Assembly (NCBI GenBank): GCA_010909725.1
Contig: JAACMV010000023.1
Coordinates: forward strand, 496,001 to 560,000
DNA: 64,000 bases
Reading direction: 5' to 3'
DNA from: Picochlorum sp. 'celeri'
Lineage: Eukaryota > Chlorophyta > Trebouxiophyceae
Part shown: piece after piece, positions 9,929 through 22,100 of the stretch
Layout of the letters: the number at the start of each line of letters is the position of its first letter
How positions within the stretch are numbered: the stretch's first letter is position 1
The notes under the pieces: model-generated
Database searches by the model: none
What the model saw: only the letters and a program-made list of their open reading frames with translations
What the model was told of the DNA's origin: nothing
Translations under genes and position numbers: made by a program

Positions 9929-10540
9929 TTATTTTCCCATGACAAGTGTAAGCTCTGCATCACAGACAAGGTCCTCTCCGACATAAGCCTTTGCATCCAT
10001 TTTGCAAATTCCAAACCTCTTGTTGAATTTCGTCACATCCACACGCATCATCAACACATCTCCTGGAACTACTGGCTTTCTCCAGCGAAGGTTATCAACA
10101 CCTCCGAAGAAAAAGTTGTTCTGCTGGGCCGCATCAGCTGGGTCAATCATGACAATCCCTCCCAACTGTGCCATGGCTTCCACTTGAAGGACTCCTGGCA
10201 TGATTGCTCTCTGGGGAAAATGACCTGGGAAAAAGTTATCATTGATAGTGACACACTTGTATCCAACAGCCGACTTTCCATACTCCCATTCCAGCACGCG
10301 ATCAACCAAGAGGAAAGGGTACCTGTGAGGAAGAATATCCATGATTTCCTGGATCTCTTTCAATGGCTTCATGTTTGGCCCAGTCTTCTCGACTCCGGTT
10401 TCTCCATCCCCTGATCGCACAGTAAAAGAAGCATTATGTTGTCTTACTGCGCATCTTGCACGGCGAGAAGTCACTGTGACTGCAGGCATCACTGGCCTGG
10501 AGACAGTCTGCTGTGAGAGCCCAATTGTTGCGGAAATCAT
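9929..10540 (-). CDS. FABZ: Plastid (3R)-hydroxyacyl-ACP dehydratase FabZ
   Basis: 203 residues from ATG 10540; the preceding frame extension starts at a non-ATG codon and is not used. About 60 N-terminal residues are a Ser/Arg-rich transit peptide (SRRARCAVRQH). The hot-dog domain follows with catalytic His in ILPHRYPFLLVDRV and Glu in MPGVLQVEAMAQLGG, plus FPGHFP and NLRWRKPVVPGD, all canonical for FabZ. It removes water from 3-hydroxyacyl-ACP in plastid type II fatty-acid synthesis. Length and motifs are normal. Confidence 0.95.
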   Translation of the reverse strand: MISATIGLSQQTVSRPVMPAVTVTSRRARCAVRQHNASFTVRSGDGETGVEKTGPNMKPLKEIQEIMDILPHRYPFLLVDRVLEWEYGKSAVGYKCVTINDNFFPGHFPQRAIMPGVLQVEAMAQLGGIVMIDPADAAQQNNFFFGGVDNLRWRKPVVPGDVLMMRVDVTKFNKRFGICKMDAKAYVGEDLVCDAELTLVMGK

Positions 10541-10927
10541 ATCGATGTATTTCAAGTGATTTACAATATACAATGTATGTCAATGGTGAGTAAACAATCA
10601 CAGTATTATGCGAATTGCCACAGTGGTGACATCTGCCGACTATCGATTGATGCCTCCGCCTATCGATTGATGCGCCCGTCCGGACCTATCTGGAGTACGG
10701 CCATGGCCATCGATCGACCATTGCATGTGATCGAACGATTCGAATCTGCGATAAACCCCAACACTTGCTTCTTCGGGACCAATCTGGTTTGTGCCAAAAC
10801 CATACGTCGACTTTGGGATCATTAATTGACTGAATCTTGTTGAAAATTTCAACACTCAGATCTGGTATTATCCGCATAGTTGCTCTTCAGTCGACAGTTT
10901 ACGCTACCACAGATCAAGCATTCGACT
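10541..10927. promoter_or_regulatory. Divergent promoter region, FabZ and CDPK
   Basis: 387 bases between two ATGs pointing outward. It contains the direct repeat CTATCGATTGATGC at 10640-10653 and 10660-10673 (20-bp period) and further ATCGAT cores to 10720. No reading frame with support and no RNA gene seen. Confidence 0.5.
10640..10673. repeat. Tandem 14-bp direct repeat, period 20
   Basis: CTATCGATTGATGC occurs at 10640-10653 and again at 10660-10673, separated by ctccgc. It lies 100 bp from the FabZ ATG and 255 bp from the CDPK ATG, so it is a candidate regulatory site pair. Confidence 0.6.
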
Positions 10928-12624
10928 ATGGGTTGCTCTTCGAGTAAGCCATCAGATAGCGTGGAAGAGGTATGAATTATATTAAAGATCTATGTTGATT
11001 CAATCCTGGTCTCATGATGGCTGTGATTGATGTGCAGGTCTCAGGGAAGACTGCCCCCAAATCTGTCCAGAAATACAGCAAAGATAAGAAGGAGGACAGC
11101 GTCCTTGGTCGGGGATTGAATGTGCGTGACTCTGTAACAATTTATATTTTGAATGACGAATTGCTGACCGATGCGTCGAACTTGTAGGACGTCAATACTG
11201 ATTATCGCCTCGGCAAAGTGCTCGGTCGTGGTCAGTTTGGAACAACTCGGCTCGCCGAATCTGCCAAGGATAGGAACAAGTATGCTTGTAAGTCGATTGC
11301 CAAGCGTAAGTTAAGTTGTAAGGAAGATATTGAGGATGTTCAGAGGGAGGTCCAAATTATGCATCACCTGAAAGGGCATCCCAATGTGACATATTTGAGG
11401 GGTACATACGAAGATCCTCAGAATGTGCATCTCGTGATGGACTTGTGCGGAGGTGGAGAGCTATTCGACGCCATTATCAAGCGTGGGAAATATTCCGAAA
11501 AAGATGCTGCCGACCTGATCCGTACAATTGTGTCTGTTGTGGCTCACTGCCACAGCATGGGAGTGATTCACCGTGACCTCAAGCCTGAGAATTTCTTGCT
11601 TCAGTCCAAAGATCCAAAATCACCAGTGTTGTGCACTGATTTCGGTCTGTCTGTCTTTTTCAAACCAGGAGAAAAGTTCAAAGATATTGTGGGATCAGCA
11701 TACTATGTCGCACCAGAGGTTTTGAAAAGAGACTATGGTCCTGAAGCAGACATCTGGTCATGCGGTGTCATTCTCTACATTCTGCTTTCCGGAATGCCTC
11801 CTTTCTGGGGCGAATCTGAAAATGAGATTTTCCGAAGTATTTTAAGAGGCAAGCTTGACTTCAAGACAGACCCATGGCCTTTGATCTCTGACGAAGCAAA
11901 GACGTGCGTGGCAAAGATGCTTGAGATGAATCCAAAGAAACGCGCCACTGCAGATGAAATCTTGAACGATCCATGGATGAAAGAAAATGGTGCTGCAAGT
12001 GATAAGCCTCTGGACAATGTAATCTTGTCCAGATTAAACAACTTTGCCAACATGAACAAGTTCAAGAAGGAAGCAATGAAGGTTATCGCAGCAAGCATGC
12101 CTGCTGATGAGATTTCTGGACTCAAGAATATATTTGAGAGTATTGACACTGACAAGAGTGGAACAATCACAGCCCAAGAATTGAAAGAAGCTCTGGATAA
12201 GAAGGGCACTCTTCTCAAGGAAGAGGATGTCCAATCTCTTCTCAACATGGTTGATGTTGATGCCAATGGTACCATTGATTATGAGGAGTTCTTGGCAGCT
12301 ACATTAAGCCAGCACCAGATGCAGCAAGAGGATAACCTTCGTGCTGCTTTCAAACACTTTGATACGAATGGTGATGGTATCATTTCTGAAAGCGAACTGA
12401 AAGCAGCAATCTCAGAAGGAAAGCTTGGAATCTCTGAGGAAGAAGTCAAACAAGTTCTGGCAGAGGTTGACAAGGATGGAAATGGAGAGATTGATTACAA
12501 TGAGTTCACGGAAATGCTGACAAATTTGGCCGCCCCAAGTATAACCGCAGCCAAGAAGGACACTCGTGGAGAGTTGAATGCATACAAGGCTGCACACAGC
12601 TTGTTTGGCGGAGGAGCTGTGTGA
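10928..12624 (+). CDS. Calcium-dependent protein kinase (CDPK)
   Basis: Three exons, 10928-10969, 11038-11121 and 11188-12624, all phase 0; 520 residues. The N-terminus MGCSSSKPS is an N-myristoylation plus palmitoylation motif, so the kinase is probably membrane-tethered. Kinase landmarks are GRGQFGTT, Lys77 (YACKSIA), catalytic HRDLKPENF (Asp172), DFGLS (Asp193) and [10 protein letters not shown] junction/autoinhibitory region follows (about 310-350), then four complete EF-hands with loops near 362-373, 398-409, 434-445 and 470-481 (for example [12 protein letters not shown] and [12 protein letters not shown]). All loops keep the acidic first position and Glu at twelve, so it should bind four Ca2+. 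CDPKs occur in plants, green algae and alveolates. Confidence 0.96.
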
Positions 12625-12725
12625 GCGAATAATGGTCAACCCAAACACGGGATTTGATTTGTTTCACCAACAGAAGTTGCTATTCGAATTTCAAAAACCA
12701 AGATATATTATGTAATGACTTGATT

Positions 12726-13520
12726 ATGTATGGCATGCAATACAAAGTATCTTTACCAAGCAAAAGCACGAGACTTGCACGCACTCTTCACCAATGGACA
12801 TGCCGATGCGTCAGTGCACAGGATGATGCAAATGCATGCAATAGGAGGTCAGTGATATCCCTCATATCTCTATTTCCATTGATAGGAGCAGATCTGACAG
12901 CTGCTGCAGCGCAGCCCTCATATGACGAGTACGCAGCGTCATATGACTCGCTGGATGATGGGCCTCTCGCATCTCTCCTTGGTATGGATGGACAAAGGCA
13001 GCGTCTGCTATCCAGAGCCAGGGGCGACGTATTAGAAGTAGGAGTAGGTACTGGGATCAACTTGAGGTTCTACGATGATTCTCAAGTGCATTCTCTGACT
13101 GCATTGGACATATCAGAGAAAATGCTGGAACAGGCCAAGTCCAAACGCTCCCTTCTTGGTGGCCGCGAGTCCACCTTTGTGCAAGGCAGCGTGGAGGAAT
13201 TGCCGTTTCCAGACGAAACATTCGATACAGTTATAGACACATTTAGCCTCTGTGTATACAGCGACCCAGCAAAAGCTATCGCAGAGATGAAGAGAGTGGT
13301 CAAAAAGGATGGGAATGTGTTACTGTTGGAACATGCACGTAGCAAAGTACCCATGTTGGGAGCATATCAGGATCTCACTGCAGAATCAGTTGCCACCTTG
13401 GGAAAAGGGTGCTACTGGAATCAGAACGTCGATGCTATTCTGAGAAGCAATGGATTGATAATCTCCAATCGTGAGGAGTACCTTGGGGGTTTACTTGTCA
13501 GCTACATCCTTGCCAAGTGA
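12726..13520 (+). CDS. SAM-dependent methyltransferase, probably plastid
   Basis: 264 residues from ATG 12726 (a second Met follows at 12735). The basic N-terminus plus NRRSVISLISLFPLIG and AAAAQ before residue 65 look like a bipartite transit/lumen-type signal. The catalytic part is a class I Rossmann methyltransferase: motif I VLEVGVGTGIN, acidic TALDISEKMLEQA, FVQGSVEELPFPDETFDTV, and VLLLEHARS near the post-motif position, most like the UbiE/Methyltransf_11 group. The substrate is not predictable; close relatives in plant plastids are uncharacterised. It lies 101 bp after the CDPK stop on the same strand. Confidence 0.82.
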   Translation: MYGMQYKVSLPSKSTRLARTLHQWTCRCVSAQDDANACNRRSVISLISLFPLIGADLTAAAAQPSYDEYAASYDSLDDGPLASLLGMDGQRQRLLSRARGDVLEVGVGTGINLRFYDDSQVHSLTALDISEKMLEQAKSKRSLLGGRESTFVQGSVEELPFPDETFDTVIDTFSLCVYSDPAKAIAEMKRVVKKDGNVLLLEHARSKVPMLGAYQDLTAESVATLGKGCYWNQNVDAILRSNGLIISNREEYLGGLLVSYILAK

Positions 13521-13586
13521 AGGATGATAAAACTTTGGGATTCTTGCCGACAATTTTGATAGTAGAAATTAAAAAATCTTCAAATA

Positions 13587-14654
13587 ATGTCGAATCTATT
13601 AGGAAGCAAAACACTGGTACATGCGAGGCCTTTTGCAAACACGCGTGTGGCCACAAAGACATGTGAGTGGTCCAGGCGAAGGGCCATCGACGAGTGCAGC
13701 GATACATCTAGTAGGATCCCTGAGAATTCAAATAATATTTCTATAGGCACATATGAGTGGAGAGGGCACAGCATTGCGTATTCCGAAAGTGGTTGTGCAG
13801 GCCAAAAAGCAGTATGCCTGATACACGGGTTTGGTGCTTGTGGAGGTCATTATCGAAACATTATTCCGGCATTGTCCAAGCAGTATAAAGTGTATACTTT
13901 GGATCTACTAGGGTTTGGAGGCTCATCGAAACCAAAGATTGAGTACTCCATGGATCTTTTCAAGGAACAAATAGAGCATTTTATCAGTGAACACATTCCT
14001 GATCAGGAACGATCTTTAGACTCTAGAATCCATCTCGTGGGGAATTCGATTGGATCGCTTGCATCGCTCATGGTAGCTTCTGAAAATAGCGACAAAGTCG
14101 AATCATTGATCCTGTTGAATTGCGCAGGTGGTTTGAATAATAAAGCTCTTTCGGATGATTGGAGAATCAAGCTGGCAATGCCCATCTTTCTGCTCATTGA
14201 TGCATTGCTGAAAAATGAGACCATCGGGAGATACTTATTTGATAGGATACGATCAAAGGAGAACTTGCGAAACATTCTGCAGTCTTTATACCCATCTAAT
14301 GCTCTTGTCGTTGATGATGAACTTGTGGATATCATACACGGGCCATCAAATGATGAGAATGCATTGGATGTGTTTGTGAATATCATCACAACAGATAATG
14401 CAGGACCATCCCCTGTCGCAATCATGGACAATGTCACATGTCCAATGCTTCTCTTATGGGGGACAGAAGATAATCTAACCCCTAGTGACGGCCCAATAGG
14501 CAAGTACTTTCAGAATCTCCACAGAACAAGGGAGGATACAGCCTTTGTACCTCTGGATGGCGTTGGCCATTGTCCTCATGATGAGGCCAGTGAGGAATGC
14601 CTGAAACACATGCTTCCTTGGCTTGAAAAGTACACAACAGAATGTATGCAATGA
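13587..14654 (+). CDS. Plastid alpha/beta hydrolase, pheophytinase/CLD1-like
   Basis: Single exon, 355 residues, with an Arg/Ser-rich transit-like N-terminus of about 50 residues. The complete catalytic triad is visible: Ser154 in LVGNSIGS, Asp295 in LLLWGTEDNLTP and His328 in DGVGHCPHDE; the oxyanion region is HGFGACGGHYRNIIP. The stretch LDLLGFGGSSKP and the DGPIGKYFQN following the acid are shared with the chlorophyll dephytylase/pheophytinase branch of plant hydrolases, from memory, so a role in chlorophyll or phytol-ester turnover is a reasonable inference, not proven. Converges with the FdC2-like gene (62-bp gap). Confidence 0.82.
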   Translation: MSNLLGSKTLVHARPFANTRVATKTCEWSRRRAIDECSDTSSRIPENSNNISIGTYEWRGHSIAYSESGCAGQKAVCLIHGFGACGGHYRNIIPALSKQYKVYTLDLLGFGGSSKPKIEYSMDLFKEQIEHFISEHIPDQERSLDSRIHLVGNSIGSLASLMVASENSDKVESLILLNCAGGLNNKALSDDWRIKLAMPIFLLIDALLKNETIGRYLFDRIRSKENLRNILQSLYPSNALVVDDELVDIIHGPSNDENALDVFVNIITTDNAGPSPVAIMDNVTCPMLLLWGTEDNLTPSDGPIGKYFQNLHRTREDTAFVPLDGVGHCPHDEASEECLKHMLPWLEKYTTECMQ

Positions 14655-14716
14655 ATGATGCTTACATTTGAAAAAAAAATGGAGACTAAAAACCAATAGA
14701 AAATTCGTTATTATTA

Positions 14717-15601
14717 TTATTCATCCAACAATGCCAACTCGATCGCGAAGTCATCCCTCTCAATGCTTTCTGCGTTTGGATCCGTGGCTCTCTCCTCAAA
14801 GTACTGCCCAAACTGCAAATCATACACCTCATCTTCCTCCACAGTCTCAAGCACTAAATCCGACCTTGGATATCCAATGCACATCAGAGCATATCCCATC
14901 TGCTTCAATGGGTTGCTCACCCCCAGCCCCTGAGGCTGATACATGTCACCCTCCTTGACCTTGACAGCACACGCAGTACAGCATCCCATACGACATGCAT
15001 ACGGAAGAATAAGACCCTGATCTTCGGCCTCCCATAAAATATACCTATCCTCTGGAACCTCTACGTCCACCTCTTGATCCAAAAACTTGTTGAATATCTT
15101 CACCTTGTGCCGAGGAGCATCGCTCTTCCCACGACCCTCTCCAGAAAATTGCCCAGCTTCACCCCCAAAGTGCACAGCCCTTCCTCCGATCAATCGAGAA
15201 GCTGCGTTAAACTCCTCCTTGACCCACAAATCCACTGTCCCATCAGCCTCATACTTTTGTCTCCACTCCTCCGTCGACATGGATGCAATGCTCTCCATAG
15301 GACCACTCTCTTCATCATATGATTCATCAGAGCTATCCTTTAAATCACTCCCGATCGTCAAACCAATCGGACCCAGACTCACCCCCGCAGAGTCTGCCAC
15401 ATTCTGCAACATTTGTGCTCCACCACTCTTCTTCTTCTCCTCCCTCTCCGCCATTCGTTCCTCCTTCTGAGCAGCACATGTAAATGAATAACCACTCCTG
15501 TATCTTCCCAGAAGAATGCTTCGATGGAAATGGCCTCGTGCTGGTACGCTCACGTGAGACCCATGTCCCGTTCTTGATACGACTCCTCCTTGCAAAGACA
15601 T
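14717..15601 (-). CDS. FdC2-like plastid [2Fe-2S] ferredoxin
   Basis: 294 residues from ATG 15601 (the longer frame upstream begins at a non-ATG codon). An N-terminal transit region is followed by an acidic low-complexity stretch and then a plant-type ferredoxin domain from about residue 164. Cluster ligands have canonical spacing, Cys203-x4-Cys208-x2-Cys211-x29-Cys241 (YACRMGCCTACAVKV, LMCIGYP). The C-terminus extends about 50 residues past the domain with acidic residues, as in ferredoxin C2 proteins of plants and cyanobacteria, which have been linked to photosystem and chlorophyll biogenesis. The N-terminal extension between transit peptide and domain is long. Electron partner unknown. Confidence 0.85.
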   Translation of the reverse strand: MSLQGGVVSRTGHGSHVSVPARGHFHRSILLGRYRSGYSFTCAAQKEERMAEREEKKKSGGAQMLQNVADSAGVSLGPIGLTIGSDLKDSSDESYDEESGPMESIASMSTEEWRQKYEADGTVDLWVKEEFNAASRLIGGRAVHFGGEAGQFSGEGRGKSDAPRHKVKIFNKFLDQEVDVEVPEDRYILWEAEDQGLILPYACRMGCCTACAVKVKEGDMYQPQGLGVSNPLKQMGYALMCIGYPRSDLVLETVEEDEVYDLQFGQYFEERATDPNAESIERDDFAIELALLDE

Positions 15602-16144
15602 CTTCTCGTCTACTACGTATACTAAAATATATTGATAAATGTAAAAAATCTTCTGTCCAATGGCGGTCACAAGGTGCCCTGTGAATGATGGCCACGGGCA
15701 CGTGGATGGTTATCCAGATTTCATCCGTCAATTGAGTTGGCAAGCTCAAGCGCTTGGCATTGCTAATCCTCAAGCAAGAAGGGACTGCGTAGGTGCCCAT
15801 GAAGCCTCCTCTGGATCTTTACAAGATTATGCATGTATGTCATGAATGATGGCCATCCTGTCATCTACATGGGGATGCACAGACAGCTGATGTATCCTTG
15901 CCAGGCACCCATGGGTGTAACCAATTTTTTAAAGTAGGGAATGGAAGCGCATGCATGTACCTTTGTTTCCCACATCGCATTCCCTGCATATATTTAATAA
16001 ACAGTTCCATTCGAAGGCACTGTCACACACAGAAATCGTTCATGAGTTTGCTGTGTACGTTTGGAATGGTCGTTGGACAGAAAACACAACCTTGAACCGC
16101 AGGTTCCTTCTCCACTTCCTGTTTTAAAATTTCAAGGACTGTGA
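15602..16144. promoter_or_regulatory. Divergent intergenic region, FdC2-like and TIC236-like
   Basis: 543 bases, the longest gap. Two short plus frames (15660-15845 and 15898-16095) show no recognisable protein features. A 13-mer TGAATGATGGCCA occurs at 15682-15694 and 15843-15855, and the perfect palindrome CACCCATGGGTG at 15906-15917. These are probably regulatory. Confidence 0.5.
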
Positions 16145-19100
16145 ATGAATCGACAAGAAGTGCGATGCACGTCTTTCCTTGGGAAGGGTGTGGTCCGGAA
16201 TGTTCGCCATTGTCATTCCTCTTTTGTGACGCGTCGTCTGTGTCGGATAGAGTGCGCTTCTGGGGTATCTGTAGCATCATCTCTATTGTCTGTGGATAAA
16301 GGGGTGGTGCGCCATGGTGTAGCAAGGCATGGGCTGTATGTATCCCATCGAAACGTGAGGGCGTGTGCCAAGATTGGGAACGTACATGTGACGCCTGCGA
16401 GTGTGAGCGAGTTCTTTTCTGACACTGTCCGGCCGTATATGACCAGATGTGTTAGGATGTTGGTGTATGTGTGGAAGACAAAGCTGGAGGAATGGCATAA
16501 GAAGATGTTCTTCAATGCTATAGGGTTGTTGGGAGGGTTGTTGGTTGTGCATGTTTCTTTGAATATTTGGATGGTGCCGAGGCTGAATAAAACATTGCCG
16601 AGTGTATCAAAGAATTTGAGTAAAAGCCTTGGAAGGGATGTGTCAATACATCGGATCGAGTGGATTGCACCGACTGGGCTTGCTGGCTTGAATCCTATTG
16701 GGCGGATGAAGGGTGTGTCAGTGGGTCCTGGCTCTATGGAAAAGAGCCATGCGTCGATAGACACTCTTGATGTGCATTTCAATCCTTTTAAATCTGTGTT
16801 GTATGGGAGGATAATGTTGTCGACGAAGAGTGAAGGAGCTGAATTTCATTTGAAGCAGGCAGAGAATTTCAGTTGGTTTGGGTTTCCAGATGATACGACT
16901 CCGTCTTCTCGGTTTGTTCCTCCTGCATCTGGAGGGAGCAGTGGGAGGAATTCAAGAGTGAAAAGATCTGAGACATCTGGAGTCCGTGTGAGTGCATCTG
17001 AAGCATTGTCTTCAAACTCTCTGGAAAAGAAGAGAATGGTGAGCATGGATGGCCTGTTGAGATGGCATAAGAGCAAAACACAGTCTTTAGAGCAGTCTTT
17101 GAGGCAGCATGGGGACTATACGTACGAAAACATTTTTTTATGCTCTTCTTCAGGTTCTGGACGAGGATCAGATTCCAGGAATGGTTTGTTCAGGGAGCAG
17201 AGTGAACTGGCTGGCTGTGAGGATGTTCCATCCACGAGTGGTAAATTGAATGCTAATCTCTCCTCTCTTACGATTGACCTGGATAATTTATACAGCTTGA
17301 GGTCATTGGAGAGTATATCTACACAATCAGAATCTACTGATTCAAAGAATGAAAGGCCTGCACCTCATGCACATTCCATAGACTTGGAGAAACTCTCTGC
17401 TCTCAACAGTCTCAATGTTCAACGCGATTCCACAAAGTTGGATGAAAGCGTTACGTCGGAAATGAAGTCAAAGGAATCTTTTAAAGTATATTCTAAGTTG
17501 GTCGAGGACCCAGGTACTGTGAAGAAGAAGTTGGTTGGTTCGAAAGCTTTGCAAAAGGCAAGAAATTGGACTCCTGCAGTACCGAAGCATCACATGGATG
17601 CCCAGGGTACTACAAGAGGGACGCCTTCTGCTTCTGATGGAGTCAAAAGCGTTCCTTCCGTCGTAAAATCGATTCCAAAGCGGCATATCATCACGGATGG
17701 GAAACAGCATCCGACTGGGAAGCTTAAAAAGACTGTGGCAATAGAGAAGCCTACATATACGCCTGCCCCTCCAGAGGCTTTAGCAGAGAGAAAGTACAAA
17801 AAATCAGTCTTCAAGCATTTATTGGAAGCTATCTCGAATATTGTTGTTCAAAGAATTTCTCTAGAGTCATTTGTGTGCCAACATGGGACATTGTATGGCT
17901 ATATTTATGATGAGCCTTTGCCAAGGACATTTAGAAATGTGGTGGTGGTACGACATGCTGTATTGCGGTACATGATGCGGTATATGGGACGCAAGTATAA
18001 CTCAATTTGTTTTTCATTTGCAGAAATCTCAATTCAGTGGAAATTATAATAAATTGAAAATTGATATCACAGCAGAACCTGACAAGAGATCTCTTGATGC
18101 TTATAGATGGACCATGAAAAACCCAACTGCCCCTCGACATCTTCGAGATTATATTGGATCGGATTATTATAAAAATTTTAGCAGGTTATTTGAAAAGATT
18201 GATGAAGATGAAACAGGTGGACAATTAGGCGTGCATATCGAAGCAGATAATGTAGTCAAGAATGATATGCTTGCTGGGGGTCCAATCTATCCATCCATGA
18301 AAATAGCCATTAATGGGAAAAATCTTCATGCGCCACTTATTGAAAGAATCGTAGAGCTTCCTATGGACATCAAATCAGGACGTTTGGATGGTCATTTTAT
18401 TATATCTTCGGATGACGCATCATCATGGGCATTCCCAAAGTTTCATGGAAGGGTGGCTGTTCGAAACGCCAATTTTCACTTTTGGGATTCGTCCGATGAG
18501 ATCATGAATTCCGCAATGGATTTAATATTTGAAGGAGATAGAGTATATCTTCACAAGGCCACAGGATACTTCGGTGCTGTGCCCTTGAAAGTGACAGGGG
18601 ATCTTGATATGAATCCTCTACATGGTGAGTACAGGGTTTCTGCATCTGTGCCAAGCGTAGAGATTAACGCTTTGAGGGCTACGCTAGGTGTCCGACCAAC
18701 ACCATTTCCTGTCTCTGGGGCAGTCAGTGGAACAATGCATGTGACAGGTCCTCTTGAGAAACCAGTGTTTTCAGGACATGCACACATACAACGACCAACT
18801 GAAGAGATGATAGCTCAGGCTGAGCCATCTTTAGCTCTGGAGGCGCTGCAAGCCACCGAAAATGCTGTTGGAGCATACGAAAGAATTCCTTTCCAGGAAG
18901 CAGGGGCAGTATTTTCGTTGGATACTGCCACGAACGAGATGGTCCTTCATGCTCTCCATGGAGATCTGGTTGATGGAGGACAGCTTCAAGGTGCTGGAAA
19001 GATGAATGTCGCACCTAGCGCAGAGTTGGACCCAAATGCGCTGGACATTATTGTGAGAGGAAGTGATATCAATCAGGAGGCACTTGCAAAGCGCTATTTA

Positions 19101-22100
19101 TCAGATGTTGCCCTACCCTTGGAGCTTGGCAAAGGCCTGTCATCTGGTACTGTCGCAATGAAAGGTGCACATTTGTCGCCTGTGATTAACACTCTTTTCA
19201 CTGTTTCCAATGGAGCTCAAGGATCTGTGAGATTCCAAAGGGAGAGTACATCGTTGGAGGTTTCATCGCCTCATTTTGAGGCATCAGGCTCTGTTTATCT
19301 GAATCCACCTTCATACGCGTCCATGAAAAGTGCAGTCACACAGGCCCAGGCCTCAGATTTGGCCAAGCCAAATTTTACTGGATGTTCGATGAATATCAAT
19401 ATGAAAGGATTTGATATGATTCCTTTCCTTTCGGACAATGATGCTGTTCGAAACCTGTCAAAGACTGCTGGGGAGCCTCTAAAACTCAGAGTGAATGGAC
19501 GTGTCAAGCTTGATGGGGACGTTAGGAACACAAAAGCAATCGACTATGGCGACAAAGAGGGAAAGTCTGGGTGGCAGTTTTCTGGAATGCTAGGTTTTGA
19601 GGACATTAGGTTGAATCAAATGAAGCTTTACAGGGATTTGAAGGGCTCGATTGAGCTGAATGATCAGAAACTATCAGCCCATGGCAAGGGCATGCGACCA
19701 GATGAAACATTGGATATAGAGATAGATCTACCCATCATATCTCAGAAATATGAGGCCAAGAATACTTTTGGTGATAGCTATATGAATTTGAGATACGGAA
19801 AACTGCAAGCTTCTGGTGCAGTCATGGATGATGGTGCTTCGATGGATTTCAGAATTGCGAATATTAAGTTGGATGAATTGGAGCTTGCATCGTTGCGAGG
19901 GGATCTACAAGAAATCTCTTGTGCGGTAAACTTTAAGGCACAGACAGGAAGAGGCAGAGCCAGCATCTTGGCCCCAAAGTATTCAGGGATACAGGGAGAG
20001 AGCTTGAGTGGAGGTTTCAGATGGGAGAAGGACGTTTTCAGACTAGAAAAAATTGCCCTGCAGCAAAAGCAGAGCAGATACGAGCTTCAGGGTGAATACG
20101 TCCTTCCATCCTCATTCCAGCTTCCGTCGAATGCTGCTGATTTGTTTGGCCCTGATCAATCCATAGCACAGAGTGGAGCAAATGGTAGGTGGCGACTACG
20201 AGTTGATGCGCCATATGCAGAAATTCAGGACTTGACGCCTGCCGGAAGGCTTCTACAGTCTGTGAATGATCAGTTTCCAGCAGACTATGAGAGAGCAAAA
20301 AATGGATTTATTAGGGCGTTGACTTCAGCATCTGTCAGATTGAATGATCTGAACGAGAATCTCAATGTCCTGATAAATCCTGTGAATCCCAAGTCAGGAT
20401 TTATCGCTGAACCAAAGCATGCAGACATAAATCTCCATTTCCCAGCACTCCAGACATCTCAGGGTTTCTGGAAAGGGAGTATTCAGGCTTTTGGTGGGGG
20501 AGAAGGTGCTACCAGTTGCGATTTTGATATCCGTGGGCAGAATTGGGTGTGGGGTGATGCAACTCTTGACTCATTTGTTGCCAAAGGTAGTGGTCACTCG
20601 GAGGACGGAATACAGCTTCAGGAGGTACGCGATCTCAAATTGATAAAAGTTTTTTTCCTATATTCAAGCGAGGCATTTCTTGATTTAATGCAGTTTGTTC
20701 TCAATGCTGGTGATGCGAAACTACTGATTCGTGGTAGTCTATTGAATGAAAACCAAGATGCAACACTTTTGCTAACAGATTTCCCTGTTTCCACTTTGCG
20801 ACCAGTCTTCCAAGCTATTCCTGCTTTACAGCATGCCTCACCAGCTGTTTCTGCGCATGAACCAGAGCCCATTGCATCTCCTCTGCCCCTTGGTATCATT
20901 GCAAGTACAATGAGTAAAATGTCTGACAAGGAAGTGACAGAAACTTCTCCTATAAATGGACAGCTATTCATGTCAGGATCTTTGACAGGAAGCAAAGATT
21001 CCCCTTCAGCGAATGTGACAGTGAGGGTATATGAGGCTGTTGTGGGACGAACTAGGCTTTCCAATGCTCAGGCATCGGCACAGATGACTGATGGCAGCGA
21101 TCTTAGTTTTGATGTTAATATCGTTCCTTTGGATGGTCAGAGAAGCTCTGGACAAATTGTTGCGTCAGGAAAAGTACCATTGCAACACATATTTAGGAAA
21201 GATGGGGTAGATAGCGACTCAGGAGAATTGATGGATATAAATCTGAACATTCGAGATGGTGGTATGGCTGTTGTGACTTCGATCTCTCCAAATGTCAGAT
21301 GGAGACAAGGAAGTGCTGATCTGACAGCAAATATTTCTGGTAGAATAAATAATCCGGTGATAACTGGAGAGGCTCGTCTATCTAAAGCTCTTCTCGATTG
21401 CCCAGTTCTGAAATACCCCCTCAACCTAGTTACTGCTGATATCAGATGCAAGGATGATACAGTTATGGTCAAAGGTGTTGATGCCCGAGTTGGAAGAAAA
21501 GGTAGGATCAGAGTCAGGGGCACCCTTCCCCTTAAGCATGATCATTCAATGGAAGGAATGAAAAATTCGAGAATCACTCTTGACTTGCATGGCTTGGAAT
21601 TGAAAGCAAGAAACATGTATACTGGCCAGCTGGATGCCTTGCTTACCGCCAGGGATAGTGTTGAGAGGCCTATAATTGGTGGTTCTATGCGTTTTAGCAA
21701 AGGATCGCTCCTGCTAAATCCTCAAGGTCAGGATCTGAATGCTTCGAGCCAGACTTTTGAAGATCAAGTTTCAGATATCGAGTCTCCGTTAGCTCCATCG
21801 GTGTCAAAGGTGTTCACTTTGCTGACCAAGGGTGATACTGGACTAGCTACACAATTGGAAAGTGCCGTGAAAAACGAGGTGGAGGCTATGGAGATGATTG
21901 TGGAAGAGTCTACAGGATCAAATGCAGTTCTCGATGGCTTGGCAGTCCAATTTGGCCCTGACCTTAGAGCACTTTATCCATTAGTCATGAACTTTGCGGT
22001 AAATGGAGAGCTAGTAGCATCTGGACCTGCTCATTTAGATTCCGTCACACTATCTGGATCATTGAGGCTTCCAAGTGGAGACATAAATCTCCTAGCAGCA

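Noticed and set aside
15660..15845. Plus-strand frame of 61 codons after the FdC2-like start
   Set aside because: No recognisable motif, starts 59 bp from the FdC2-like ATG, and contains part of a direct repeat; probably a promoter.
17124..17155. GTACGA...TTCAG stretch in the TIC236 first exon that resembles an intron
   Set aside because: It would be only about 32 nt and the uninterrupted frame fits a low-complexity region.
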